From M3007 sp964550795 (GTDB lineage: Bacteria; Bacteroidota; Bacteroidia; Chitinophagales; Saprospiraceae): a stretch of DNA of 64,000 bases. The stretch spans positions 123,026-187,025 of the forward strand of contig CAZKBH010000002.1 of assembly GCA_964550795.1 (NCBI GenBank). Reading direction: 5' to 3'. Made by a program: the position numbers and the translations under genes. Below the pieces are notes generated by a model. The model saw nothing but the letters and a program-made list of their open reading frames with translations. It was not told the origin of the DNA and did no database searches. Below, in pieces: positions 1 through 8,870 of this stretch (position 1 is its first letter; every line of letters starts with the position of its first letter).

Positions 1-89
1 AAGACAAAGCAGGAGAATGTAAGTTTTTTTCATGTAAAAAATCCGTTCTTAGTGATGAGGGAACCAAGGAGTTGAATAAAGTTAGGGGC

Positions 90-1490
90 TTACAGGCTTT
101 CTACGAATTTAAGTAATGCCTCCCGATCAGATTGGTTCAATTTTTTGAAAGATTCTTTCGGGATTTCTGCCTCTCCGCCGTGCCAAAGAATGGCTTCTTC
201 GATGTTTCTTGCCCGACCATCGTGGAGCAGGAAAGAGTGGCCATTTACGGCGGGAATCAATCCGATGCCCCAGAGCGGTGCGGTGCGCCATTCGGAACCG
301 GAGGCCAGGTAATCGGGTCGTCCATCGGCAAGTCCTGGCCCCATGTCGTGGAGGAGCAGGTCGGTGTAGGGCCAAATTTTTTGGTTGCGCAACGCGGCGA
401 TTTCACCGCCTGTTCCAGTGTTCATTTCAGGTCGGTGACAGCCTGAGCAATTGAGTTGTTTGAACAAAAATTTGCCGCGCAAAACCGTTTCGTCGTCATG
501 ATTGCGGCGAGCAGGCACTGCGAGGGCTTGGGTGTACACAATTACTCTGCGCAATAATTCGTCGGAAATTTCAGGCGTGCCGCCATTGGGAACGCTGGCA
601 TATTCTTGCAGTTGGGTGGGGCTGAGGTGATCTTGTGGGAATAAATTGCTCGTAATACCGATATCACCATTAAAAGCGGCGGCGGTTTGTTGGGTCAAAT
701 TGGGTTGATTTGCTTTCCAGCCGAAACGACCCAGCACGGTTTGTTGTGCCTGCTCATCCCAGACGCGGTTAGGTCTGCCCGAAATACCATTTTGATCGGC
801 ATCCTCCTCGTCAGCAAAAGCAAGAATGTCTGCTTCGGGAATAATTTCCAAAAGCCCTAAGCCGGGCATTTGTGGGGCAATTCGGGGAGAAAACATAAAT
901 CCAGGGGCAAAAGCCCCATAGTTCTGGTCTCTAAATTCGTAGCTGGGTTGTCGAAGGGAATAGCTCGTTCCATCGGCGTATTGACCCGTTATTTCCTGAT
1001 ACGTGACCCGTACCTTGGATTCGTTTTTTACATTTAGAATGGCCTTATCCTGTAGTTGACTGCCATAAACGGGATCACCTAATGGTCCGCCATGGGCATC
1101 TGCTCCGGGGATACTGAGTCGAAACAGCAGACCATTCAAGTGATCGTCCGGATTAGCCGGAGGTTTCGCTCTGCCGTCTTTGAAGTGACAAGTTCCGCAG
1201 GAAATGGCATTAAAAACGGGCCCCAAGCCGTCCAAAGTCTGCACCGAGGCGGGTGCTGTGATCCAGTTTGAGCGGAAAAAGGAGTTCCCAGTTACAAAAA
1301 AACCGCGCTCTTCAGCGGTCATGCCGTTCACTTGGCCGCCAAAGGCATTTTGGCCAAAGTCGTAAATGGTACCATTTTCTCCGCCTGTTTTTCGCTCATC
1401 GGGCTCTACCTGGGCAATGCCTGGATCTTCGCCTTTTTTACAGGAAAAAACGAGGGTCAAAATTGCGAGGAGTAGGGTGGGCGTGCGCAT
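90..1490 (-). CDS. Di-haem oxidoreductase (DHOR/DUF1111) lipoprotein
   Basis: A 466-residue c-type cytochrome lipoprotein. The N-terminus is a lipoprotein signal ending in the lipobox LVFSC (Cys17), so it should be anchored in the envelope. Two haem-binding CXXCH motifs are visible: CGTCH near residue 98 and CSGCH near residue 347. The spacing and the C-terminal phrase LLHDMGPGLADG fit the DHOR family of putative di-haem peroxidases/oxidoreductases. It lies about 100 bp downstream of the imelysin lipoprotein on the same strand, a pairing seen in Bacteroidota and proteobacterial iron- or copper-linked loci. They are probably co-transcribed, and the substrate is unknown. The ATG start at 1490 is supported by the signal peptide. 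Family assignment is firm; a role in metal acquisition is inferred from context. Confidence 0.9.
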   Translation of the reverse strand: MRTPTLLLAILTLVFSCKKGEDPGIAQVEPDERKTGGENGTIYDFGQNAFGGQVNGMTAEERGFFVTGNSFFRSNWITAPASVQTLDGLGPVFNAISCGTCHFKDGRAKPPANPDDHLNGLLFRLSIPGADAHGGPLGDPVYGSQLQDKAILNVKNESKVRVTYQEITGQYADGTSYSLRQPSYEFRDQNYGAFAPGFMFSPRIAPQMPGLGLLEIIPEADILAFADEEDADQNGISGRPNRVWDEQAQQTVLGRFGWKANQPNLTQQTAAAFNGDIGITSNLFPQDHLSPTQLQEYASVPNGGTPEISDELLRRVIVYTQALAVPARRNHDDETVLRGKFLFKQLNCSGCHRPEMNTGTGGEIAALRNQKIWPYTDLLLHDMGPGLADGRPDYLASGSEWRTAPLWGIGLIPAVNGHSFLLHDGRARNIEEAILWHGGEAEIPKESFKKLNQSDREALLKFVESL

Positions 1491-1543
1491 GGAGATGTGT
1501 TGAGTTTTGAGGCTAGAGGTTCAGGATTTAGAGGTTTATGTAG

Positions 1544-1575
1544 GCTAAACAGCCCTAAACCCCTAAACCCTAAAC
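1544..1575. repeat. Short tandem CCCTAAA-like repeat between DHOR and imelysin genes
   Basis: The 97-bp spacer holds about four imperfect 7-8-bp units of the form ccctaaa. It resembles a telomere repeat only by composition. No function is evident; it is one of several short-period repeats in intergenic DNA of this window. Confidence 0.5.
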
Positions 1576-1587
1576 TCTTAACCATTT

Positions 1588-2748
1588 TTAGAATTCCGCT
1601 CCAATGGCTCTGCCCACTTCTTCCAGACGGTCTGCGAGGGCTTCTGTGGCCGCAATGGCAGCTTGAATCGTCGGTTTACTGTTGAGGATAGCCTGATCGA
1701 AAGGGGATGGGATGGCATTCATGGCCGCCTCTGCTGCTGCAAAAGCTGCTGCGGTTGCTTCTGCCTTGGCCGGGTCGAGGCGTAGGGCTATATCATGGAA
1801 ACTTTTGCCTGTGGTCGTAGCACCGGTCGAACCAACGTAGGTGCCGTAATAGACGTTTTTGCACCCTATTATGTTCATAATCAAGTCTGCATTGGTGTTG
1901 TCTGCAAAGCAGGAGTGCTCGTGTTCCTGGTCACCGGTATCAATTGCTACAAACATACGTTCGCCTGCGATCTCTGTTTTGGCAAATTCACGAAGGCCAA
2001 AAAAGATCAAGCCCATCGCTTCACCGCTTGTTTTTTCATTCAAAAACTCATTGCGGAAATCGCCATTCGCCTTCCAGTCTTCACGCACTTGCGCGAGGTG
2101 TTCCAACAGTAGCTCCGCAGCCACCGTCAGGTATTGTCCACGACGATCCTGATTAGCTGCAGTACCGCCAGGGCCTACCACATAGTCGGTGTAAGGCCGG
2201 GCACCTGGGCCGGTAGTGCTGAGGTCTTGTCCCCAGAGCAAAAACTCAATGGCGTGCCAGCCCGTAAATACAGCCACTTCAGAACTAAACAAATCGTTCA
2301 AACCAACCAGGGTCGTTTTGTTAATCACCGGAATTGAAGCTGGGTTGTTGATTACCCCGGCATTTGGTTCAGAAACTACATAATCCAGAAAATTCTCGTC
2401 CATCGGCCAAGCGTTGAGAAGACCTTCCGGGCCGTCTGCATCGTCAATAGGACCTGCATAGAAACGAAATGCCTCGGTTTGGCCGTAAGGATTCCGTGCT
2501 GCAAGCCAGGCTGTTTTGCAAGCCTGAAAACCGGCTTCAGTAGGATTCGCCACAAAGGCATCTATCGCCTGTTTTAGGGTAGTTGCGGTATTGTAACTGT
2601 CTTCGTAATTGGCCAATACCAGATCAGCGTATTGCACAAGAGCCTCTTTTTTGAGCGCCGCGATGTCGTCTTCTTTGCTGTCGCCACAAGAGACAAACAG
2701 GCAAGCTGTGAAAAGAGCCAGGAGGAAGGTAAAAAGTTTGTACTTCAT
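1588..2748 (-). CDS. Imelysin family (peptidase M75-like) lipoprotein
   Basis: A 386-residue envelope protein of the imelysin family. The family includes iron-regulated proteins such as IrpA and algal p23-like proteins. The GxHxxE signature appears as GWHAIEF, followed by LLWGQD. I chose the ATG at 2748 because it gives a clear lipoprotein signal with lipobox LFVSC. A longer reading to 2889 would add an implausible leader overlapping the upstream gene's end. It precedes the DHOR gene on the same strand and the two probably form an operon. Imelysins are thought to bind or transport a metal or haem-related ligand rather than act as proven peptidases. The exact role here is inferred. Confidence 0.88.
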   Translation of the reverse strand: MKYKLFTFLLALFTACLFVSCGDSKEDDIAALKKEALVQYADLVLANYEDSYNTATTLKQAIDAFVANPTEAGFQACKTAWLAARNPYGQTEAFRFYAGPIDDADGPEGLLNAWPMDENFLDYVVSEPNAGVINNPASIPVINKTTLVGLNDLFSSEVAVFTGWHAIEFLLWGQDLSTTGPGARPYTDYVVGPGGTAANQDRRGQYLTVAAELLLEHLAQVREDWKANGDFRNEFLNEKTSGEAMGLIFFGLREFAKTEIAGERMFVAIDTGDQEHEHSCFADNTNADLIMNIIGCKNVYYGTYVGSTGATTTGKSFHDIALRLDPAKAEATAAAFAAAEAAMNAIPSPFDQAILNSKPTIQAAIAATEALADRLEEVGRAIGAEF

Positions 2749-2788
2749 ACTGAGAGTGATTGTGTAGGTGAAAATTGAAATGTTGTTG

Positions 2789-2810
2789 AGTGCCGATGAA
2801 ATAATAACCT
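2789..2810 (+). repeat. Dispersed 22-nt element, copy 1
   Basis: This stretch (agtgccgatgaaat followed by aataacct) recurs at 32601-32622 and, inverted and slightly diverged, at 32725-32746. It lies just upstream of the imelysin gene. It could be the end of a decayed mobile element or a shared regulatory site. Confidence 0.55.
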
Positions 2811-2870
2811 TAAAACGAGCCGCCAAAGTACAATTTAGAAAGAGACAAAATAGCAATAATGCAAAAAAAT

Positions 2871-4748
2871 CTACTCTTTTGTTTTCCATGTATTGTCTTT
2901 TGGCTTCGCATCCGGGATGGTTCTACCACCCAGGACAGCTTTAACGGGCACTTTGTCTCGTGTAAGGGGGATTTGCATCACGCGCTGTTCCGTTCGTTTC
3001 CAATTTTCGGACGTTCGGCGAAATTCCTCCTTGCTGCCATCGGCGTATTCAACTTCTAGTAGCACGGAGACGGGGATGTTCCCGATTCTTTCCACATACG
3101 CAACGTAATACGCACCTGTGGTCGCGTTGTCCATTTTGGCTACGGTGACCTTCATATCTGGATAACCAAACTCAAAAAACCAGGGTTTCCAGAACCAGTC
3201 CAGGTTTTTCCCGGACACATCGTTGAAGGTATTGAAAAAATCGTACGGCCCTGGGTGTTTGCCTTTCCAGCGATCCATGTAGGTGGTCAGGCATTTATGG
3301 AACAGGTCATATCCCAGCAAGTCCAACAATTGAATATAGGCCAGTTGTGGGCGCGTGTAGGCGGCAAAACCATACGATTGGCCGTCCAAAGCGCGCGAAG
3401 GCACCATCGGTGGCACCTCCCAATCGTTGCCGAAGCCCCAACTGCCGCCCAGCCGGCTATTTTTATTTTCAAGACTATCGGCCAAAAAATGATCGAAAAA
3501 ATTGGCCCAGCCCTCATCCATCCAGGCGTAATATTGCTCATTGATCCCCATCATGAAAGGGAAATAGGTATGGGCGGTTTCATGGACGGTGAGGCCGGTC
3601 ACGAATTCTTCCGAAACACTGGCGTCGTTAATCATCATCGGAAATTCCATGCCGTCGTTGCCATTGAACACCGTGAGGCAGGGGTAGGGGAATGGATAAC
3701 CGGGAAGCCAGGTGCTCATGAGCCGGATACCATCGGCTGCGATGCGGGCTACCCGTTTGAAGTCGTTGGATTTTGAATCGTAAGCGGCACTGACGAAAGT
3801 CCGGCGACCCGTTTGGTCATCCACGACAACCGAGGTCGCATCCCAATTGTAGTGGTCGCTGGTAGCGAAGGTGAAGTCTGGCACTTCAGTGGCCTTAAAA
3901 TGGAACACATTTTTTTTGGCTTTTTTAAACACCGCACCGGACTTTATTTCGGCTTCTGACCAGATACTGGTCACCTCCGGGTTGGTGTGTGCTTTTTCCC
4001 AGCGTTCCAGGAATTTAGGTTGGAGAATGTTTGCTGCATTTTGCCATTCGCCGGTGGCCCAAACCTGATAACCACTTGGTACTGTTATGGTTACATCGTA
4101 GTTGGAAAAATCGTGGTAGAACTCCTGCAAGCCATTATAGGGTGTGCTGGCCCAACCGTGGAGATCGTCGTACACGGCTATTTCCGGATAAAAATAGGGG
4201 ATGAAAAACGTCGTGGGATCACAGACACACTCGCGGGTTGCTCCCTCGTCGGATGGCATAACGAACGACCAGGCGGTGGAAAGTTTGAGCGAAGTGCCGG
4301 GTGCGAGCGGTGTTTTCAGGCGTATATCCAGGTAGGTATTGTGCCGCCGCTGGGATTCTTTGTTGATGGCCACGCCATTGACCGATAGTTGTTTGATTGT
4401 CACCCCGTCGTTGATGTCCTTTGGGTTTACATCTTCGGCTCTTTGTCCCCCTTTTCGGTAGAGATCGTGGAGTAATTTGAGTCGAATGAGTTTGAGTGTG
4501 TCGGGGCTATTGTTGTAATAAGTGACTTCCTGCGAGCCTTCTACCAATTTTTTTTTGGGATTGAGTTCGACTTGGATGGTATAATCCGAGCGGTTTTGCC
4601 AGTAACGATCGCCGGGCGTGCCATCCCAATCGCGGATGCCTTTTTCGTAGGATTTTTCGAAGTTTCTGGGAAATGGAAGGGTGGTGGTTTGAGCTGAAAT
4701 TTGCTCAACCGAGAGAATGGATAAAAAGGCGAGGAGGTGTATGCGCAT
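2871..4748 (-). CDS. M1 family metallopeptidase, secreted
   Basis: A 625-residue zinc aminopeptidase-like protein. The signal peptide runs from the ATG at 4748 (MRIHLLAFLSILS to QISAQ). I prefer this start over one at 4880, which adds a non-signal leader. The gluzincin motif HETAH lies near residues 388-392 and the third zinc ligand Glu near 411 in MDEGWANF, the normal HEXXH-x18-E spacing. GMEFPMM occupies the position of the family GAMEN exopeptidase motif but is divergent. The N-terminal part is beta-rich, as in M1 enzymes. It should trim or scavenge peptides in the periplasm or outside the cell. It is a monocistronic or distal neighbour of the imelysin/DHOR genes, with about 120 bp between. 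Family call is firm; substrate unknown. Confidence 0.92.
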   Translation of the reverse strand: MRIHLLAFLSILSVEQISAQTTTLPFPRNFEKSYEKGIRDWDGTPGDRYWQNRSDYTIQVELNPKKKLVEGSQEVTYYNNSPDTLKLIRLKLLHDLYRKGGQRAEDVNPKDINDGVTIKQLSVNGVAINKESQRRHNTYLDIRLKTPLAPGTSLKLSTAWSFVMPSDEGATRECVCDPTTFFIPYFYPEIAVYDDLHGWASTPYNGLQEFYHDFSNYDVTITVPSGYQVWATGEWQNAANILQPKFLERWEKAHTNPEVTSIWSEAEIKSGAVFKKAKKNVFHFKATEVPDFTFATSDHYNWDATSVVVDDQTGRRTFVSAAYDSKSNDFKRVARIAADGIRLMSTWLPGYPFPYPCLTVFNGNDGMEFPMMINDASVSEEFVTGLTVHETAHTYFPFMMGINEQYYAWMDEGWANFFDHFLADSLENKNSRLGGSWGFGNDWEVPPMVPSRALDGQSYGFAAYTRPQLAYIQLLDLLGYDLFHKCLTTYMDRWKGKHPGPYDFFNTFNDVSGKNLDWFWKPWFFEFGYPDMKVTVAKMDNATTGAYYVAYVERIGNIPVSVLLEVEYADGSKEEFRRTSENWKRTEQRVMQIPLTRDKVPVKAVLGGRTIPDAKPKDNTWKTKE

Positions 4749-5423
4749 GAAAGGTGGGTTGAAATTTTTTTTTGGCAAACATAACCAATTAGAGGGCAAG
4801 TCAAGAAATGGCGGGTGCGAGGGAAGTTCGTTTTGTCTAAAATTAGCCAAAAAAACCCTTGGTGCAGGACAAGGTGTCATCTGGATATCTTTTTGCCTTC
4901 ATAAATCATGTAAAGACAAAAAGAAAGTGTTTAAGATCAAAATCAGTGCTTTAGCCATGTTTTGTCACTTTTTGAGCCCAAAAAGTAACCAAAAAGGCTT
5001 GGCTGTCGAAAAATCTAACCATTTTGACACCTCTTCGGCGGCGCAAAAAAAACTCGCCCCGGCATCTGTGCGGGCCTTCGGCCCCGATGATTCGCGCGGC
5101 TCAAACAGTTTTTTGCTTAATCCGCCTCGGGAGGCGTCAAAATGGAGATTTTTCTAAGGCCATTTGCACGCGGCCTGGGATTCCGTTCAACTCGTTACGT
5201 GGCATTCTATAAACGTTGTCGGAGCTACGCCCCTAATTTGACCTGTTTACATACCACAGGGAGCTCAATTTTGCCCAAAATTTGGTAGTTTGGAAAAAAC
5301 AACCTTGTTTTGGCCTGATTTTCAGCGAATTAAAAACGACTGCCGCAGAACGAAATTTGTAAAATGGTCGTTTTGCTCCAAAAACGCACCACAGCTATTT
5401 CTAAACATCAAAATTTCCAACAG
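4749..5423. other. Long intergenic region with a dispersed repeat element
   Basis: This 675-bp gap lies between divergent genes. Its middle (about 4910-5210) holds the dispersed element described separately; the rest contains no convincing gene. A plus-strand reading frame through 4717-5157 is an artefact of the repeat. Promoters for the M1 peptidase and RlpA genes must lie near the two ends. Confidence 0.7.
4940..4994 (+). repeat. Dispersed element with 26-nt imperfect palindrome, copy 1
   Basis: Fifty-five bases here are identical to 63946-64000 at the other end of the window, where the match is cut by the window edge. Similarity of both copies also extends about 20 bp upstream in diverged form. 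Inside is an imperfect hairpin with arms gtcactttttg and caaaaagtaac and a 4-nt loop. Downstream of this copy the sequence becomes GC-rich (5035-5150) with further self-complementary segments, so the full element may be about 270 bp. Confidence 0.8.
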
Positions 5424-6251
5424 ATGCTTAAAACTTTCTATGCACTCATCGCACTTTTTGCAACGACCATGCTCGGCTCCTTTTCTGTGCAAAAGGATGA
5501 AATTGGTAAGGCGGGCTATTATGCCGATTCACTTCATGGACGCAAAACGGCCAGCGGGGAGAAATACGACAAATACGAATTCACTTGCGCACACAAAACA
5601 CTCGCATTTGGTACTAAAATTCGGGTAACCCGACTAGACAACAACAAATCGGTGGTGGTGCGTGTGAACGACCGAGGCCCATTTGTGGAAGGTTATGTGA
5701 CCGACATTTCTCGCGCAGCCGCAGAATCTATTGACCTGATTAAGATCGGGGTAACCCGGGTCAAAATTGAGATTTTGGAGGCTGCTGCTGCCGCGAGAGT
5801 TGCAGCAGAAGCGGATGGAAACACCAAAGCATTGACCAACCGGACTGGCACGGCCGCCGCAGGTCTCGTTTCTAAACCTGTACAATACAGTACTGCAGAG
5901 CCGCAACCTGCGGGGACTAAAGCAACACCGTCCACGAAAGGGAGCGCCACCACCAAATTGCCTTCAGAACTCTATGCTATGGACATGCAACAATCCCGAA
6001 AAGAGGGATTCGGGGTTCAGGTTAGTACGCTCTACGACGCGGAGAACGTGCTTCCGAACATCAAAAAACTTCAACAAGATTGGCCAAACAGGGTCCTGGT
6101 AAGCGTTGAGCGCGACGAGGCGTTAAAGAAGACTACTTATCGGGTGATTATAGGGCCTTTCAGTGATGCCAAAACGGCAGCCGTGCAACAAAAGGCTGCC
6201 GCTAAAAAGGGCTACAAAGGTTGTTTCGTGGTAGATTTGACCGGAATGTAG
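5424..6251 (+). CDS. rlpA: RlpA-like septal ring protein with SPOR domain
   Basis: A 275-residue exported protein. After a short signal segment it has a double-psi beta-barrel (roughly residues 28-105) with typical RlpA phrases such as GKAGYYAD, GRKTASGEKYD and VVRVNDRGPF. A low-complexity Ala/Thr linker follows. A C-terminal SPOR domain (about 195-275), including YRVIIGPFSDAKTA, should bind denuded glycan at the septum. RlpA proteins are lytic transglycosylases or structural septal proteins. I prefer the ATG at 5424 because it begins directly before the hydrophobic signal; an in-frame start at 5364 adds a poorly conserved leader. Whether it is catalytically active cannot be judged from sequence alone. 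Confidence 0.9.
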   Translation: MLKTFYALIALFATTMLGSFSVQKDEIGKAGYYADSLHGRKTASGEKYDKYEFTCAHKTLAFGTKIRVTRLDNNKSVVVRVNDRGPFVEGYVTDISRAAAESIDLIKIGVTRVKIEILEAAAAARVAAEADGNTKALTNRTGTAAAGLVSKPVQYSTAEPQPAGTKATPSTKGSATTKLPSELYAMDMQQSRKEGFGVQVSTLYDAENVLPNIKKLQQDWPNRVLVSVERDEALKKTTYRVIIGPFSDAKTAAVQQKAAAKKGYKGCFVVDLTGM

Positions 6252-6420
6252 TCGCGCTTCGCGCACCCAATAAAATTAAGCGGATGTTTAGCGCTGGTAT
6301 AAAGGACTCAAATCCCTCTGAGCCGGCACCAAACATTCGCTTTTTTATTGCTGATTTTACAAATCCACAAAATGCCCGCTACGGTCAAAAAAATACGAAT
6401 TACCGAGGCGTGCCTCGTTC

Positions 6421-6428
6421 TACCTTTG
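6421..6428 (+). promoter_or_regulatory. Candidate -7 promoter box (TACCTTTG)
   Basis: TACCTTTG matches the Bacteroidota -7 consensus TAnnTTTG and lies 40 bp before the SH3-protein start. The sequence around it (gcctcgttctac) is almost repeated before the PiT gene at about 62212-62224. A clear -33 box was not identified. Confidence 0.5.
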
Positions 6429-6468
6429 CTTCCTTCACAAACAAAACGAAATTAATCAATATTTCTGC

Positions 6469-7347
6469 ATGAAAAAACTGTCTATCGCGCTCTTATTATG
6501 CCTGGCTTTTGCCGGGGTTTCCGCTCAGGACCAAGTTGATAATTGGATGCAATCTGAAGGGACTCTGGAGGGTTTTGTGGTTGGTAATCAATACTTTACC
6601 CTGGTTTCAGATGCTAATCTGCGCGACAAACCCGGTACCCAATCCAAGGTATTGGCCAAACTTTCGATTGGAACACCTGTTACCATCCTATCGGTCAGTA
6701 GTGATTCGTTGCTGCTTCGGGGCGTTAAATTGCCCTGGGTAGAAGTGCGTACTCAAACTACTGGTTCTGCAAGCATCAAGGGCTATATCTGGGGCGGTTT
6801 TTTGGCCCTTGCCAGCATCCAAACCCCCGATGAGGAATATACCCCCAACCGCGGTGTTTTGTACCTCACAGGCGTAGCTGCATACGAGGAGGCCCAACAC
6901 CAATTGACCATTCAAGTCAGAGTGGCCCAAGGAGGCAAGGAGCTTTCTAAAACGGAATTTACGACCCATGGAGATTTGTCCTATTACCCAAGCTTTAAGG
7001 TTGATTTTGTGCCGTTTAGCGGGGTAAAAGCACTGATTTCGGTCAATTATTATTACCCCGCTTGTGGGTACCCATCTGGCAACAACCTGCTTTTTTGGCG
7101 GGAGAACAATCAGCTGGACAAGGTACTTGAAACCACCTCAATCAGCGAAGGAGGGGTTTTTTATGACTCTGAGGAATACATTCTTCCGACCGAAAAAGGG
7201 GGGATTGGCGACCATATTCTGGTAGTGAAAGACCAATCTGAATTTGAGGAGCGAGGCGATATTTATGTACGATCTAAACAAACGTTTCAGATTGCAGTAC
7301 ATAAATGGACAGGGAGTAAATTGGTGAAGGTCAAGGAAATCAAATAA
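6469..7347 (+). CDS. Secreted SH3-domain protein
   Basis: A 292-residue exported protein with a clean signal peptide (LLCLAFAGVSAQ). Residues about 45-115 resemble a bacterial SH3 domain: LRDKPGTQSKVLAKL, then a hydrophobic strand pattern ending in GYIWGGFLAL. The remaining 170 residues are beta-rich, with no motif I recognise and no sorting domain. Bacterial SH3 domains typically bind cell-wall peptides or act as targeting modules. The protein lies in a run of plus-strand envelope genes after rlpA, which fits a wall-associated role. Function is not established. Confidence 0.75.
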   Translation: MKKLSIALLLCLAFAGVSAQDQVDNWMQSEGTLEGFVVGNQYFTLVSDANLRDKPGTQSKVLAKLSIGTPVTILSVSSDSLLLRGVKLPWVEVRTQTTGSASIKGYIWGGFLALASIQTPDEEYTPNRGVLYLTGVAAYEEAQHQLTIQVRVAQGGKELSKTEFTTHGDLSYYPSFKVDFVPFSGVKALISVNYYYPACGYPSGNNLLFWRENNQLDKVLETTSISEGGVFYDSEEYILPTEKGGIGDHILVVKDQSEFEERGDIYVRSKQTFQIAVHKWTGSKLVKVKEIK

Positions 7348-7349
7348 GT

Positions 7350-7385
7350 CACACGAATCACAAAAATCATACAAATCATAGTTCA
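7350..7385 (+). repeat. 9-bp-period repeat before kelch gene
   Basis: Four in-phase 9-bp units (cacacgaat, cacaaaaat, catacaaat, catagttca) end 7 bp before the start codon of the kelch protein. The same motif family occurs before other secreted-protein genes in this window. Confidence 0.7.
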
Positions 7386-7392
7386 GACTAAC

Positions 7393-8625
7393 ATGACATC
7401 AGAAAAATTTACACTCCTGCTCGTTTTCCTGATTGCCCAAACGGGCCTTTTTGGCCAAGACTGGGTACAGAAATCATCCTTACCTTTCAATGCTTTTGGG
7501 CGCCACCACCCTGTCACATTTTCCATAGGTGGCTTTGGCTACTTGGTGGGCGGTTCAGCCTCACAATCGCCCTATCTGAGTGATTTTTATCGCTACGACC
7601 CTGTTGCCGACAAATGGGACCAACTTCCTAATTTTCCTGGTACGCCCAGAAGTTATTCTTACGCGGTTGTTTATAATGGAAAAGCCTACATGGGCTTTGG
7701 ATTTGGGCCTACTTCTGATTTGACCGATATGTGGGAATATGATCCTGCGACCGGTGTCTGGACTGAAAAATCACTTTGTCCGGGCGAGGGGCGCGGCCAC
7801 CCGGCTTATGTGGAGGCGAATGGAAAAATCTATATTGGCCTTGGCCAGAGTTCTACCGGAAATATGAAGGATTTTTGGGAATACGATATTGCGAACGATT
7901 CATGGGAAGAAATGCCAGAATTCCCTTCTCACCGCCGCCACCATCCTTACCATTTTGCGATAGACAATATGGTTTATGCGGGCTTAGGACACGGCACTCA
8001 ACAAGTAAACGGTACACCAATTTACACGGACATGTACCGCTTCGACCCACTCACGAAGGATTGGGAAAGAATGTCTGATTTTCCTGCAGAAGCGCGGGTA
8101 GCAGGCACGCAGTTTTCGCTCAACGGCAAAGGTTATGTGTTGTCTGGTGAAGGTGAAGACCACTATTACCTGGAAGAAAGCGAGTTCTGGGAATATGACT
8201 CAAGCAGCGATTCCTGGACCGAACTTCCACCTGCACCAGGTAGCGGACGCTGGGCACCGGGTTCATTTACGATCGGCAACACGGCGTACTTTACCTGTGG
8301 CACTGCACTGATCAACAATGCAAACTCAATAAACCAGAAAGATCTTTGGGCCTATACGTTTGAAAATGCTACCGGAACCAATCAGCCGGGCGCAGCGCAA
8401 ACGGTTCAAGTATATCCCAATCCTGCACAAGATCAGCTTTTTGTACAGGGGAATTGGACAACTCCCACGCGGTTCCAAATTGTCCACGCTGATGGCCGGT
8501 TGCTTCAAAGCGGGCTTTATGATGCTGGCACGGGCATTCGTATCGGAAGTCTTCCCACCGGAGTCTATGAATTGATGCTCATCCAGGCAACGGAGCGGTT
8601 TCAGGCGAAATTTGTGAAATTTTAA
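7393..8625 (+). CDS. Kelch-repeat beta-propeller protein with T9SS sorting domain
   Basis: A 410-residue secreted protein. A signal peptide (ending LFGQ) is followed by about five to six kelch-type repeats over residues 25-315. Each has a tyrosine-glycine pair and a D-x-W pattern such as FYRYDPVADKWDQLP and MWEYDPATGVWTEKS, predicting a beta-propeller. The last 80 residues form a type A T9SS sorting domain (VQVYPNPAQDQLFVQG near its start, ending FQAKFVKF). The protein should cross the outer membrane through the T9SS and be released or surface-attached. Propellers of this kind usually mediate binding. No catalytic residues are apparent. Confidence 0.88.
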   Translation: MTSEKFTLLLVFLIAQTGLFGQDWVQKSSLPFNAFGRHHPVTFSIGGFGYLVGGSASQSPYLSDFYRYDPVADKWDQLPNFPGTPRSYSYAVVYNGKAYMGFGFGPTSDLTDMWEYDPATGVWTEKSLCPGEGRGHPAYVEANGKIYIGLGQSSTGNMKDFWEYDIANDSWEEMPEFPSHRRHHPYHFAIDNMVYAGLGHGTQQVNGTPIYTDMYRFDPLTKDWERMSDFPAEARVAGTQFSLNGKGYVLSGEGEDHYYLEESEFWEYDSSSDSWTELPPAPGSGRWAPGSFTIGNTAYFTCGTALINNANSINQKDLWAYTFENATGTNQPGAAQTVQVYPNPAQDQLFVQGNWTTPTRFQIVHADGRLLQSGLYDAGTGIRIGSLPTGVYELMLIQATERFQAKFVKF

Positions 8626-8679
8626 TTGATTGGTTCGATTTGGACGATTGATTCGATTGATTCGATTGATTCGATTGGC
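8626..8679 (+). repeat. 9-bp-period tandem repeat after kelch gene
   Basis: Six in-phase 9-bp units follow the kelch stop codon; the inner three are tcgattgat or nearly so. It has the same period as repeats elsewhere in the window but a different unit sequence. Confidence 0.8.
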
Positions 8680-8735
8680 CACCAAAGCCTCAGGTGGCCA
8701 CATAGATAAAAAAATAATTTGGGGGATTTGATTTT

Positions 8736-8778
8736 CAAGCAGTTGTGTTTGCGCTGTTGAGCTGAACACAACTGCTTG
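8736..8778 (+). terminator. Stem-loop downstream of kelch gene
   Basis: A perfect 14-bp stem (caagcagttgtgtt with aacacaactgcttg) encloses a 15-nt loop and is followed by a short T-run. It may terminate the kelch transcript. A smaller hairpin (tggccacc/ggtggcca) lies at 8676-8700. Confidence 0.5.
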
Positions 8779-8837
8779 ATTTTCAGTGTTTATCAAGGAT
8801 GATTTTCGTTTGATAAACATCTATAAGTACAAACCCT

Positions 8838-8845
8838 TACCTTTG
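8838..8845 (+). promoter_or_regulatory. Candidate -7 promoter box (TACCTTTG)
   Basis: TACCTTTG lies 25 bp before the thioredoxin-like start. A TTTG at 8809-8812 could serve as the -33 element, though the 25-bp spacing is longer than usual. Confidence 0.5.
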
Positions 8846-8870
8846 TGAATTCAACATCCAATCACTTTAT

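Noticed and set aside
1544..1575. Telomere-like CCCTAAA repeat as a chromosome end
   Set aside because: Only about four imperfect units inside an ordinary intergenic spacer of a bacterial chromosome.
4717..5157. Plus-strand open frame of 146 codons
   Set aside because: It reads through the dispersed repeat element and the M1 leader, has no start signal or family match, and has the composition of non-coding repeat DNA.
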